The notes: generated by a model not told the origin, from the letters alone. DNA of 46,502 nt from Caldilineaceae bacterium (GCA_019637695.1 JAHBVG010000049.1:1-46502), one strand, 5' to 3'. Counted from the first letter of the stretch, positions 38,217 through 46,502 are shown. A program made the numbers and translations.

Positions 38217-39965
38217 ATGCCACACTTCGATCAGATCGAAATCATCTATCCTGATGGTCAGATTCAATTTGTTGATCTCGATCCGGCCATTGGGATTCTT
38301 AATATCGGACGCCACCCCGACAACGACATTGTGTTCGGCGGTCCCAACGTGCGATCCTTCCACGCGCTGATCGATCACCGGCAGTTCCCCTACCAGTGGA
38401 TGCTGTTGGACGATGCAGGCGGTATAGGCGAAGCGCAGGAATTCAGCCAGTGGCAGTCGATCCGCATTGGCGATCACGAATTGGTGTTGATGAGCAGCGC
38501 CACCCAGGATCTAGCTCCTTCCACAGCGCCGGCGCAGTCGGCCGTGCCTTGGCGTGCGCCCGCCTCAAGGCCCGTTCCGCAAGGAAGCGCCGCGGCTGCC
38601 GCGCACACGTTGACGATCCACAACAGCGGGGATCGGGATGCTGTCTTTTTGGTCAATGTGGACGGCATCGATCCACGTTGGGTGGCGCTTTCGTCGACGC
38701 AGGTAACGCTGCGCCCAGGGGAAGGGACTCAGATCCAGATTGGGTTGGCAGCGACTTTGGCGCCGGGCGTCTATCCGTTGACCTGGCAGATCACCTCGCC
38801 TCAATATCCTGGCTGGCAACAAGCCGAGACCCTCTCGTTGGTGGCGTCACCCCGGAAGCAAACGGTGGAAGCGAGCGATCTCGAACCCAAAAATGTTCGA
38901 TCTGAGCGCTTTCGCCGCCACGGGAAGACAATCCTGACGCTGGTGAATGAGGGCAACCATCCTGTCGATTATCTGCTGCGCGCCAGGGATGCGCGGGGAG
39001 ATTGTCGCTTCCGCTTTAGGCTGCTGGCAGGCGAGGAAGCGGGCGCACAGTTAGAGGATACCGGCGACGGCTCCTGCCGGATCGCTTTGGCGGGGGGGCA
39101 GAGGGTCGCAGTCCAAATCACCATTACCCCGACCGAGGGCGGCCCAATTGGGCTGCGCGCCGGGCACTACCGCTTTGTGGTGCAGGGCAACTTCCCAGGA
39201 GCGTCCCAGATCCATCACTCGCACAATGGCGCTTTCGAGAGCCATCCCCCCATCAACATCGGAACGCTGCTGCTTGTGGTCGCACTCATCGCGCTGGCTG
39301 CGCTCTTCTTCTACCGCGAGGATCTTGGCCTTTGGGTGGATAGCTGGCGCTATAGACCGGCGCTGGCTGCCAGCGTTGCTTTCCCAGCGCCGACGCCATC
39401 GGCGCTATTGCACGGCTTCACCGCTGAAGAACTGGCGCGCTATCGTAGTTCACCCGAACGCGCACAGGCACTGGGAGGGCCAGGCCCGATTCATACCAGA
39501 GAAGATCTGCAAAGTTACGAGGAGATCTTCATTGAGATTGGCCGCCAATACAACGTAGATTGGCGCTTGTTGGCCGCGCTCTCTTATCGCGAGAGCCGGT
39601 TGAATCCCAAAGCGCGGGGCAGATCGGGTGAGTATGGGCTGATGCAGATTATGCCGGGCACATGGAACGAGTGGGCGCCGCTGGTGCTGGTCAACGATCC
39701 GTGGGATCCTTACAGCAATCTTGCAGTGGGCGCGGCCTACTTTTCTTATATCCACAGCTACTTCACCAGTTTGGGCCATTCTGACCCACGGTGGGCGCTG
39801 GCCGCCTACAATTGGGGACCGGAGCGGGTATTGCAGATCCTCGACCGCAATGGTCAATGGCAGGAGATCCCCTTGCCCACACGGCAATACGTCGCCGACA
39901 TCCTCTTGAGCCGGGAAAAAGCGCCCGCCCTGGTGCGGCTCGCTGATCAGGCGGCGGTCCAGTAA
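38217..39965 (+). CDS. FHA domain / transmembrane / lytic transglycosylase fusion protein
   Basis: 582 aa. Residues about 1-95 are a forkhead-associated domain (ILNIGRHPDNDIVF with the GR of the phosphothreonine pocket, then VRSFHALIDH). Residues about 120-335 hold two Ig-like beta modules (AHTLTIHNSGDRDAVFLVNV; RHGKTILTLVNEGNHPVDYL). One membrane helix (IGTLLLVVALIALAALFFY) lies near 345-363. After a Pro/Ala linker, residues about 430-560 are an SLT-type lytic transglycosylase: LLAALSYRESRLNPKARG with catalytic Glu459, SGEYGLMQIMPGTW, and WALAAYNWGP. The FHA end should face the cytoplasm and the enzyme the wall, so phospho-signals inside could control wall cleavage outside. It is followed by the acyl-CoA synthetase after 28 bases. 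Confidence 0.9.
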   Translation: MPHFDQIEIIYPDGQIQFVDLDPAIGILNIGRHPDNDIVFGGPNVRSFHALIDHRQFPYQWMLLDDAGGIGEAQEFSQWQSIRIGDHELVLMSSATQDLAPSTAPAQSAVPWRAPASRPVPQGSAAAAAHTLTIHNSGDRDAVFLVNVDGIDPRWVALSSTQVTLRPGEGTQIQIGLAATLAPGVYPLTWQITSPQYPGWQQAETLSLVASPRKQTVEASDLEPKNVRSERFRRHGKTILTLVNEGNHPVDYLLRARDARGDCRFRFRLLAGEEAGAQLEDTGDGSCRIALAGGQRVAVQITITPTEGGPIGLRAGHYRFVVQGNFPGASQIHHSHNGAFESHPPINIGTLLLVVALIALAALFFYREDLGLWVDSWRYRPALAASVAFPAPTPSALLHGFTAEELARYRSSPERAQALGGPGPIHTREDLQSYEEIFIEIGRQYNVDWRLLAALSYRESRLNPKARGRSGEYGLMQIMPGTWNEWAPLVLVNDPWDPYSNLAVGAAYFSYIHSYFTSLGHSDPRWALAAYNWGPERVLQILDRNGQWQEIPLPTRQYVADILLSREKAPALVRLADQAAVQ

Positions 39966-39993
39966 TCACCGCTACTTTGATAGGAACTGACCG

Positions 39994-41505
39994 ATGAACT
40001 TGTGGACCCTGTTTGCGATTGCGCGGGCGCGCACGCCCCAAAAAGAGGCATTGGAATTTGTGAATGTGGAGAGCGGCAATGCGCCGATCCGCATGAGCTA
40101 TGAAGAACTCTACACCCAGGCGGAACGATGGGCTACGGCCTTCGCCCAGATGGGCCTGCGAAAGGGGGATCGCGTTGCCTTTTTTTTGGGCAACCGTCCC
40201 GAATTTGTGATCGCCTATCTGGCCGTCCTGCGCGCCGGCGCGATCATGGTCCCCATTAACCTGCGCTACCGGCGGATGGAGATTTATCACATCCTCAACG
40301 ATTGCACGCCTCGCTTCCTTGTCACCGAGAAAGCGCAAGAACCAATTCTGGCCGAGTTGACCTCCACCGATCTGGGTGGCGTGGAACGAATCCTTGCGGT
40401 GGATGCCGTGGATGAATGGTTGTCGCCAGTGGAGACGCAACGCCCGCCGCTCGTCCACGGCGAGGACCTGGCGCTGATCATGTATACATCGGGCACAACC
40501 GGGCGCAGCAAAGGCGCGATGATCAGCCACAACAATGTGCTGGCTACCGTCACCGGATTGATGGCAGCCTGGGCCTGGCAGGCCGATGATGTGATCCTGC
40601 TGCCGCTGCCGCTCTTCCATGTTCATGGATTGGTGGTGGGGCTGCACTGTGCGCTGGCGAGCGGGGCGACGGTGCGCCTGCGTCCTAAGTTTGACGCCGA
40701 GGAGACCATCGACGTGTTGGCGCACGGCGGCGCAACGCTCTTCTTTGGCGTGCCGACGCTCTATGTGCGCCTGCTCGATCTGCTAGAACGGATGGACCCG
40801 AAACCCGATTTCAACCGGATGCGTCTCTTCTGCTCAGGCAGCGCGCCGCTGGCTGCTGAAACGTACATCGCCTTCGAAGATCTCACCGGCCACCGCATTT
40901 TGGAACGCTACGGCATGACCGAAACCGGGATGAATTTGAGCAACCCGTATATCGGTCCACGCGTCCCCGGCAGTGTGGGGACGCCGCTGCCGGGCGTCTT
41001 TGCGCGTATTGTGGATGGGCAAAATCATGAGCTTGCGCCGGGCAGCGAAGGAGAATTGCTCGTGCGCGGCAGCAATGTCTTTGACGGGTATTGGAATGAC
41101 AAAGAGAAGACAGCGGCCAGTTTCAGCGTCGACGAGGCGGGGATCCGCTGGTTCCACACCGGCGATCTGGCCGTTCAAGACCCGGAGAGCGGCTATGTGA
41201 CGCTGTTGGGGCGGCGGCACGAGTTGATCATCAGCGGCGGCTTTAACATCTACCCGCGCGAGATCGAAGAATTGCTGCTCTCCTACCCCGGCATTCGCGA
41301 CGCCGCCGTCATCGGCGCGCCCCACCCCGAATGGGGCGAAGTGCCTCTGGCCTGCCTGGTTTGCGAGGGCGAGATCGATGAAATTTCACTGGTTAATTGG
41401 TGCAAATCACAACTAGCCAGCTTCAAAGTTCCTCGCCATTTCCGCTATGTCAACGAACTCCCCCGCAACGCCATGGGCAAGGTGCTGAAGCATTTGTTGA
41501 AATAG
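39994..41505 (+). CDS. Acyl-CoA synthetase, malonyl-CoA synthetase (MatB)-like
   Basis: 503 aa, an adenylate-forming enzyme. The P-loop LIMYTSGTTGRSKGAMISH is near residue 160, then FFGVPTLYVRLL, the core ERYGMTETGMNLSNPYIG followed by RVPGSVGTPLPG, the hinge HTGDLAVQD, the A8 region LIISGGFNIYPREIEE and the C-terminal Lys in PRNAMGKVLKHLL. The 'YGMTETxMNxSNP' with RVPGSVG is typical of malonate-CoA ligases (MatB/ACSF3 group), so malonate is the best guess; other short or branched acids are possible. It is a cytosolic enzyme. AGGAA precedes the ATG. The stop codon is followed at once by a heptamer array. Confidence 0.88.
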   Translation: MNLWTLFAIARARTPQKEALEFVNVESGNAPIRMSYEELYTQAERWATAFAQMGLRKGDRVAFFLGNRPEFVIAYLAVLRAGAIMVPINLRYRRMEIYHILNDCTPRFLVTEKAQEPILAELTSTDLGGVERILAVDAVDEWLSPVETQRPPLVHGEDLALIMYTSGTTGRSKGAMISHNNVLATVTGLMAAWAWQADDVILLPLPLFHVHGLVVGLHCALASGATVRLRPKFDAEETIDVLAHGGATLFFGVPTLYVRLLDLLERMDPKPDFNRMRLFCSGSAPLAAETYIAFEDLTGHRILERYGMTETGMNLSNPYIGPRVPGSVGTPLPGVFARIVDGQNHELAPGSEGELLVRGSNVFDGYWNDKEKTAASFSVDEAGIRWFHTGDLAVQDPESGYVTLLGRRHELIISGGFNIYPREIEELLLSYPGIRDAAVIGAPHPEWGEVPLACLVCEGEIDEISLVNWCKSQLASFKVPRHFRYVNELPRNAMGKVLKHLLK

Positions 41506-41506
41506 G

Positions 41507-41582
41507 TGATTGGGTATTGGATATTGGTTAGCGGCGATGAACAAGGTTCCCAATACCCAATATCTAATACCCAATACCCTCA
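41507..41582. repeat. Inverted pair of 7-base arrays between converging genes
   Basis: Left TGATTGG, GTATTGG, ATATTGG, TTAGCGG (41507-41534). Right CCCAATA, CCCAATA, TCTAATA, CCCAATA (41549-41576), then CCCTCAC, whose TCA is the stop of the transglutaminase gene. The 14-base centre allows a long hairpin, so it may end both transcripts. Confidence 0.82.
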
Positions 41583-43922
41583 CCACCTCCGCTCGCGGCG
41601 GATGGCCTGCCAGCGGGCGCGGGCGCGTTGCAGGGCAGGAGGACGCAGATCCGCCGGGCCGTAGTGGATCTCGGTGGCGGCTTCACTCAAATCGAGGACC
41701 GACCGGCTGATCCGGCGCACGCGCTCCGGTTCGCCGCCAGCAGTGACAATGTGAGCGGAAAGACCGCGCCCATACTCCAATTCCGTCTCGGCTTGATGTA
41801 AGGGGCGGCCCAGACGCCTCCCCCATGAGACCAACGCCAGCCAGGGATCACGCGGCGGACGGCGGTCCAACCATCCCCACAGCAATACCAGCAACCCCAA
41901 AATGGGCGCGAGCCAGACGAGCATCTGCCAGTTCCACGCAGGATCGGGGGTTACCTCGGGGGTAACCACTGGCGGCGCAACCGGCAGTTCGAGAGGAAAC
42001 GCCGGGCTGTCGAAGCGAACGCGCTGGAGTGGCGCGCGTCCCGCTGTCGGCTCAAAGGCAACCCAGCCCAGATCGGGGAAATAGATCTCCGGCCAGGAGT
42101 GGGCCTCTGCGTCGGTGATCAGCCATTCCTGGGCTTCGGGGTTCCAGCCGCCGGGGACATAGCCAGTGACAAAGCGCGCCGGCAGTCCATTCAGCCGCGC
42201 CAGCACCACAAAGGCAGTGGCGTAATAATCACAATAGCCACGCTGAAGATCGAAGAGGAAATAATCGGCCACATCGACTACATCCGCAGGCGGCGCGCTC
42301 ACATCGAGATCATAGGTGAAGCCGCGCAGATAAGCTTCAATGGCTTCGGCCTGTTCATAGGGCGTGGATTGACCAGCGATGAGTTGAACGGCCAGATCGC
42401 GCGTCCGCGCGGTGATCGTATCGGGCAGGCGTAGATGACGTTCGAGTTCAGCGGGCAGTGGATGATCCTCGTTGAAGCCCGGCCACGCGCGCAGGATCTC
42501 CACATCCGCCGAGGGGACAGCCGAGATCATCTCGTAGCGGGTCACGGGTCCACCCTGCGCCCACAACGCCACCAGATCAACATCCCCGCGCAGATCAGCT
42601 TCATAGTCGATACCCGGCTCAACGGGTTCTCCGGCGGCGTAGAGCAATGAGGAAGGCTGCGCCATGCGGATCCACTGGCGCAAGGGCGCGCGGCGATCCC
42701 ATGCATTGCCCAACCAGGATTGGCGCGCCTCAAAGGGCTGGCGCAGCAGCCCCGACGGGTTCTCCCATCCTTCGCCGTTGTAGTTAGCAAAGGTGGCGCG
42801 ACGCATGTAAAAGCGCAGCGACGGCTCATCATAAAAATCCCGGTATGAATCGCCCATGGTGCGATTGGTACTCACCCACATCACCGGGCTTTGTCCCAGA
42901 TCGGGACCGGCGCCCAAAAGGAATTGGTTGGGCAAACCGCTGCCGATACCGCCGTAGCGTCCGCGCGGTTGGCGATCCAGATCGGGGAAGAGCCGTTTGC
43001 CGGTCGTTTCCAGCGGTTCATAAACCGGGCTCAACTGCTCATAGGCCCAGAGTCGCGCTGCATTCACTGTGGGGGAAGGGATCACGGCGGCGACCAAGAG
43101 GATCAGCACAGTGATCCCGCCGACAACAAAGAGGCGGTCAAAGATCAAGGCCGGGCTGAAGTCGATGGCGCGGCGCTGCCAATCTGCTTCCAGCGTCACT
43201 TGATCGAGCCAGAGGTGAAGCAGGATCGTGACAGCCAGGCCAAAAAGCAGGAGCCAGCGGTCGCCGTTGCCATAGTAGAGGATCAAAGTCAGCAACCAGA
43301 GCGGCGGCAGCGCCAGCAGCAGCCCACTGCGCGTGCGCAACGCCAGCCAGGCGGTCAGCCCGGCCATAACCCAGAAGATGAGTACCACAAAGCTAAGGAA
43401 GATCAGATCGTCCTGGAGTGCGCCGCCGGTTTGCACCCCTTGCCACCACTGGTCGACGCGCCAGCCATAGGTCATCCAATCGCCCAGGATATCCGCCCCC
43501 AGCGCGGGCCATGCGCCGTCCATTGCCGTTCGCCACAAACGCAGCGGCGACGGTATCCACCGAAAAAGGATCTGACTCAGCGTCAACACACCCAACAAAA
43601 TCCAGAGCAAGAAGAGTGCGATCCTCAGCCAGAAGCGCCGCGCCAATCGCCCCATCCGATCCGAACGGGTGCGCCGTCCCCATCGGGCAAGCAACAGCCA
43701 GGTAGCGGACAGGCCAATCAGCACAGCCCATTCGGGGACGACGCCACTGCGCGGAATGTTGACCCATCCTGCGGCGCGCACAGCGGACGCGGGCAGCAAG
43801 AGCAAAACCAGCGCGCCGAGAAAAGCGCCCCACCCCAACATCGGGCGAAAGCGAACCACAAACCAATGGAGCAGGGCCATAGCCCACGGACGGCGTTCGA
43901 TGGACGCAACCTCTGCTCTCAT
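41580..43922 (-). CDS. Membrane-anchored transglutaminase-like protein (TgpA/DUF3488 type)
   Basis: 780 aa. Residues about 15-300 contain several membrane helices (for example LGWGAFLGALVLLLLPASAV, LIFLSFVVLIFWVMAG, LFVVGGITVLILLVAAV). A large external part follows, with the transglutaminase core at about 520-630: QRGYCDYYATAFVVLARLNG (Cys564), then DAEAHSWPEIYFPDLGWVAF with His608. The third triad position is Glu in FEPT, as in many bacterial homologues that carry Glu instead of Asp. One more helix (MLVWLAPILGLLVLLWGW) precedes a cytoplasmic C-terminal tail. It probably acts on peptides or proteins at the cell surface. It overlaps the DUF58 gene by ATGA, so the two are coupled. The MoxR ATPase that usually completes this set is not in the window. 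Confidence 0.92.
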   Translation of the reverse strand: MRAEVASIERRPWAMALLHWFVVRFRPMLGWGAFLGALVLLLLPASAVRAAGWVNIPRSGVVPEWAVLIGLSATWLLLARWGRRTRSDRMGRLARRFWLRIALFLLWILLGVLTLSQILFRWIPSPLRLWRTAMDGAWPALGADILGDWMTYGWRVDQWWQGVQTGGALQDDLIFLSFVVLIFWVMAGLTAWLALRTRSGLLLALPPLWLLTLILYYGNGDRWLLLFGLAVTILLHLWLDQVTLEADWQRRAIDFSPALIFDRLFVVGGITVLILLVAAVIPSPTVNAARLWAYEQLSPVYEPLETTGKRLFPDLDRQPRGRYGGIGSGLPNQFLLGAGPDLGQSPVMWVSTNRTMGDSYRDFYDEPSLRFYMRRATFANYNGEGWENPSGLLRQPFEARQSWLGNAWDRRAPLRQWIRMAQPSSLLYAAGEPVEPGIDYEADLRGDVDLVALWAQGGPVTRYEMISAVPSADVEILRAWPGFNEDHPLPAELERHLRLPDTITARTRDLAVQLIAGQSTPYEQAEAIEAYLRGFTYDLDVSAPPADVVDVADYFLFDLQRGYCDYYATAFVVLARLNGLPARFVTGYVPGGWNPEAQEWLITDAEAHSWPEIYFPDLGWVAFEPTAGRAPLQRVRFDSPAFPLELPVAPPVVTPEVTPDPAWNWQMLVWLAPILGLLVLLWGWLDRRPPRDPWLALVSWGRRLGRPLHQAETELEYGRGLSAHIVTAGGEPERVRRISRSVLDLSEAATEIHYGPADLRPPALQRARARWQAIRRERRW

Positions 43923-45343
43923 CCGACCTCCTCTTCGACTTCATAGGTGACCACGCCGCCGGTGGGTGTGGTCCGCAGTACAGTGCGCCGGCGGCGGTAG
44001 GTAAGCGCCGCACGCAGAGGAGTTCCCGCCTGCATAAAGTGAACGGGGATCTCCTGGCGGGCGAGCAGATCGGCCAGGCTGTCCTGTTGCGCTTCAATGA
44101 GAGAGGGCGCGCCGTTTTCTGAGCCGTCCACGATTTCGGACGCAGGCGAAACCGCCAACACACTGCTCTCGACGCCGCTCCGGCGCAGGTAGAGCAGTTC
44201 GGCGATCCATTGGGGCGCGTCCGCTCCAATCTGCGGGGTGATGAGGACAACGGTGTGGCCTTTGCCCAAAAAGCTATGGTTGCGGTGCAGCAGATCCGCC
44301 ACCGGCAGCGCGCCCGTTTGGATCGGCGCCAACGCGGCAAGAATACGCCAGAGCTGCCCCTGTCCACGTTGCGGCGGCAAGATGGTAGCCTGATCCTGCG
44401 TGGGCGCTGCTGTCGCGATCTCACTCGGATTCTGACCCACGGCCAGCAATCCCACAGAACGTCGCTCGCTGCTGCTCAGAAGTTCTGCGGCCAGACTCGC
44501 CGCCAGGATAACTGTGTACTCCAGGGTGCTACGTTCGCCGCTGCCACGATGGATCGACCGATTGAGATCGAGTACGATCCAGAGATCGCCGCTGGGTTCC
44601 TCCTCCAGTTCGGTGACCATAATCTGGCCGCGATGGGCGGTAATGGGCCAGTGGATGTGGCGCAGGCTATCGCCCGGCTGGTAAAGACGCACCACAGGGG
44701 CGCGCAGATCTCCGTTGAGCGGACGACGACGACGATCGCGGCCAGAGGCGTGTCCACGCGGCAGGCCAATCGGCGGCATGTGCGCCACACGCGGATAGAC
44801 CAGGAGCGTCTCCTGTTGCTCGCCGTGAATTGTCAACCGAAAGAGGCCAAAGGGATCTCCGCTGACGAGGGTGTGCGGTCCCAACCGAAAGACGCCGCGC
44901 CGGTGGCAGATGGCGTCGCTGTGCCAGCGCGCCACCGCATCCCCGGCACAACTGGTAACCTGGCTGGGGTTGTACTCGGGTAAATAGGAATGATCCTCAA
45001 AGGCAGCCCAGAGCAGCGGCAGTGAGCTGCTGTTTTCCAGGGTGAATTCCTCGCGCAGCGAATCGCCAGCCACGAGCATTGTCCCCAAGCGACGCCGGCT
45101 GAGCGAGAGCGCCCCCGCCTGTGTGCGCACCCAGGCGTAACCTGCGCCGAAGAAGCCAAGCAGCCCGACCATCAGCACCATCCACAGCGGGCTGGGATCG
45201 ATCAATTGCATGATCACCAACCAGGGGATGAGATAGAGCGGCCAGATTACGTGCGCTGTAATGCGTCGATCCGAGGGCAGGTTGTGGTTGAGGATGCGGG
45301 TGAGCAGCATGGCTGGTCTGGGGAAACGAAGGCTATGGTTCAT
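43919..45343 (-). CDS. DUF58 domain-containing membrane protein
   Basis: 474 aa. Two adjacent hydrophobic helices lie near residues 30-70 (HVIWPLYLIPWLVIMQLI; WMVLMVGLLGFFGAGYAWV), then a beta-rich region (SLREEFTLENSSSLPLLWAA; RRGVFRLGPHTLVSGDPFGL). The DUF58 signature VRLYQPGDSLRHIHWPITAH is followed by IMVTELEEEPSGDLWIVLDL, a VWA-like strand with DLNRS in place of the metal site DxSxS. DUF58 proteins occur with MoxR ATPases and transglutaminases and are thought to help assemble or activate surface proteins. Translation of the next gene is coupled through a 4-base overlap. No good ribosome binding site is seen; an internal Met at residue 12 could be the start. Confidence 0.88.
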   Translation of the reverse strand: MNHSLRFPRPAMLLTRILNHNLPSDRRITAHVIWPLYLIPWLVIMQLIDPSPLWMVLMVGLLGFFGAGYAWVRTQAGALSLSRRRLGTMLVAGDSLREEFTLENSSSLPLLWAAFEDHSYLPEYNPSQVTSCAGDAVARWHSDAICHRRGVFRLGPHTLVSGDPFGLFRLTIHGEQQETLLVYPRVAHMPPIGLPRGHASGRDRRRRPLNGDLRAPVVRLYQPGDSLRHIHWPITAHRGQIMVTELEEEPSGDLWIVLDLNRSIHRGSGERSTLEYTVILAASLAAELLSSSERRSVGLLAVGQNPSEIATAAPTQDQATILPPQRGQGQLWRILAALAPIQTGALPVADLLHRNHSFLGKGHTVVLITPQIGADAPQWIAELLYLRRSGVESSVLAVSPASEIVDGSENGAPSLIEAQQDSLADLLARQEIPVHFMQAGTPLRAALTYRRRRTVLRTTPTGGVVTYEVEEEVG

Positions 45344-45535
45344 TCAGGCTCTATCCAATCCAATCTCTTGCCTGCACATCGGCCGATTCTTGCCCTTTCA
45401 GGGGAAACTATGCCACAATCTGGGCGTATGATGACCGAGATTCAATGCACTTGTGTTCCATTTTACCACACGACAGAAGAGACGCGGCTTTCCCATAGCA
45501 GAGGGGTATGTCCCAAATTTTTGTCGAACCATCCT

Positions 45536-45612
45536 GTAAGGGCACGGGTAGGGCCGGAATCAAACGTCGGTTCAATGACGAGCACGCTTCCCGCCCCCAC
45601 CCGTGCCCTTAC
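45536..45612. repeat. Inverted repeat with 14-bp perfect arms in a gene-free stretch
   Basis: GTAAGGGCACGGGT (45536-45549) and ACCCGTGCCCTTAC (45599-45612), with partly complementary G/C-rich inner ends. The surrounding gap, 45344-45721, is the divergent upstream region of the DUF58 and PyrK-like genes and shows no gene or clear promoter. Confidence 0.75.
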
Positions 45613-45721
45613 TTTCCCAAAAACCTAGGACGCGCCCTAGCGAAGGGAACGGCGGCGCACATGGACTGTTGGGGATTGTTCTGACAGAGACTCACACTCC
45701 ACCCAATGACGAGGCGAGATT

Positions 45722-46502
45722 ATGAGTGAATCCACCCTATCGAGCGATCCTGCACTCCTGGGCGATGGCACATTGCGTGCCGTGGTGGTCGCGCCCGCCG
45801 ATGAATGGGGGCGGCTACGATTGCGGTTGCCCGCCGACTCGGGTCATCCACCGCAAGGTATGGCCGGGCGCTATCTCCTCGCCCGTTGCGCCGTCGAAAG
45901 CGGCGAGGATCGGGGTGAAGATTGGGGAATCTACCTGCGCCGTCCGCTCTTTTTTTGTGGGCGCTATGCCTTTGGCAAAGAGGAAGAGTGGTGCGTCGCA
46001 GTTCCACGCCAGAGCCAGGACCCAGGCAATCGCTGGCTGGGCAACCTGCGCCCACGCGCCACGCTCAATGTGATCGGCCCCTTGGGGAATGGGTTTCAGA
46101 TCCACCCCAACAGTCGCAATCTGCTGCTGCTGGCCGATCTGCGCGAGGACCCATCCTGGCTGCCGCGGCTGATGCCATTGGTCGAGCCAATGTTGGATCA
46201 GGGTGGGCGGGTGACGTTGTTGGCGCAGACAACGCAGTCATTTTCCTCGGCCCAACTTGATGCACTACCACTAGCGCTGGAAATTCGCACCGTCGCCACA
46301 GACGCCGACTGGCAGGACGCGCTAATCGCGCCTATCCGCTGGGCGGATCAAATCTGCGCCGCCATCCCGGCGAATCAGTACAGTCGATTGGATCAAGCTA
46401 TCCGCGCCAGCCGTTTTGTCCTGGAGAAAGGCTTTGCCCAGGTCCTCGTCAACGCCGATCTGTTGTGCGGCGTGGGCGCCTGCCTGGCCTGCGTCATTCC
46501 CC
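45722..46502 (+). CDS. PyrK-like dihydroorotate dehydrogenase electron-transfer subunit (cut by window edge)
   Basis: About 260 residues are visible from an ATG with GAGGCGAGA upstream; the frame runs off the right edge. TLNVIGPLGNGFQI corresponds to the NAD-domain 'GPLGNGF' typical of PyrK. The last visible part, LVNADLLCGVGACLACVIP, is the [2Fe-2S] loop (C-G-x-G-x-C-x-x-C) that PyrK uses to pass electrons from NADH via FAD to PyrD. The fourth cysteine should lie just past the edge. The N-terminal FAD part is diverged (GIYLRRPLFFCGRYAFG resembles the 'LRRPFSI' FAD motif). Role: pyrimidine biosynthesis, cytosol. The expected neighbour pyrD would be downstream, outside the window. Confidence 0.8.
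   Translation, partial: MSESTLSSDPALLGDGTLRAVVVAPADEWGRLRLRLPADSGHPPQGMAGRYLLARCAVESGEDRGEDWGIYLRRPLFFCGRYAFGKEEEWCVAVPRQSQDPGNRWLGNLRPRATLNVIGPLGNGFQIHPNSRNLLLLADLREDPSWLPRLMPLVEPMLDQGGRVTLLAQTTQSFSSAQLDALPLALEIRTVATDADWQDALIAPIRWADQICAAIPANQYSRLDQAIRASRFVLEKGFAQVLVNADLLCGVGACLACVIP

Noticed and set aside
42891..43946. 351-aa plus-strand open frame
   Set aside because: It is antisense to the transglutaminase gene; the translation is Gln/Pro/Arg-rich with no recognisable domain.

Overview
The window looks like about 46.5 kb of chromosome from a Chloroflexota bacterium of the Anaerolineae/Caldilineae sort, probably from a metagenome. This is an inference from gene style, not from a database search. 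The clues are high-GC coding, a lipoprotein alpha-2-macroglobulin beside penicillin-binding protein 1C, a DUF58/transglutaminase pair, Pro/Thr-rich secreted linkers, and intergenic spaces packed with 7-base tandem repeats. I see no phage, integrase, insertion sequence or CRISPR array.

Layout. 1-720: the start of an AAA ATPase cut by the window edge, and a frameshifted remnant of a restriction-modification enzyme. 0.9-5.8 kb: a glycoside-hydrolase-like enzyme, an MFS transporter, and an AT-rich small secreted protein that looks acquired. 5.9-16.9 kb: a minus-strand envelope operon running pbpC, then a 2357-aa alpha-2-macroglobulin lipoprotein, then a PLP aminotransferase. 17-19 kb: MarR regulator, flavin reductase and esterase. 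19-22 kb: two XdhC-type proteins and a MocA-like nucleotidyltransferase, which are molybdenum-enzyme maturation factors, with a TerC membrane protein between them. 22-28 kb: DnaQ-like exonuclease, VIT/VWA secreted protein, M1 metallopeptidase lipoprotein and a membrane protein. 28-32 kb: smc. 32-33.7 kb: a corrinoid protein and a URO-D-family protein, a methyl-transfer pair. 33.8-36.3 kb: a promoter, a 39-aa leader ORF, an intrinsic terminator with a competing antiterminator, a 75-aa small protein and an ABC-F ATPase of the ribosome-protection type. 36.5-37 kb: ssrA (tmRNA). 37-41.5 kb: an Rpn-family nuclease, an FHA/transmembrane/lytic-transglycosylase fusion and a MatB-like acyl-CoA synthetase. 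41.6-45.3 kb: transglutaminase-like and DUF58 proteins. 45.7 kb to the end: a PyrK-like iron-sulfur flavoprotein, cut by the window edge.

Two things stand out. First, upstream of the ABC-F gene there is a complete-looking attenuator. It has a near-consensus promoter, a short ORF with a strong ribosome binding site, and an intrinsic terminator whose 5' arm can instead pair over 12 bp with codons 21-24 of the short ORF. That is the logic of drug-inducible ABC-F resistance genes, here in an unfamiliar lineage. Second, tandem arrays with a strict 7-base period (a few with 8) fill most gene junctions. They supply or abut the stop codons of about ten genes, run into ribosome binding sites, form inverted pairs, and have entered the coding sequences of pbpC and the alpha-2-macroglobulin in frame, giving 7-residue peptide repeats. 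A separate hairpin family with an invariant TTTTCTGAAA core and compensating stems occurs three times, and a 75-bp palindromic element occurs twice.
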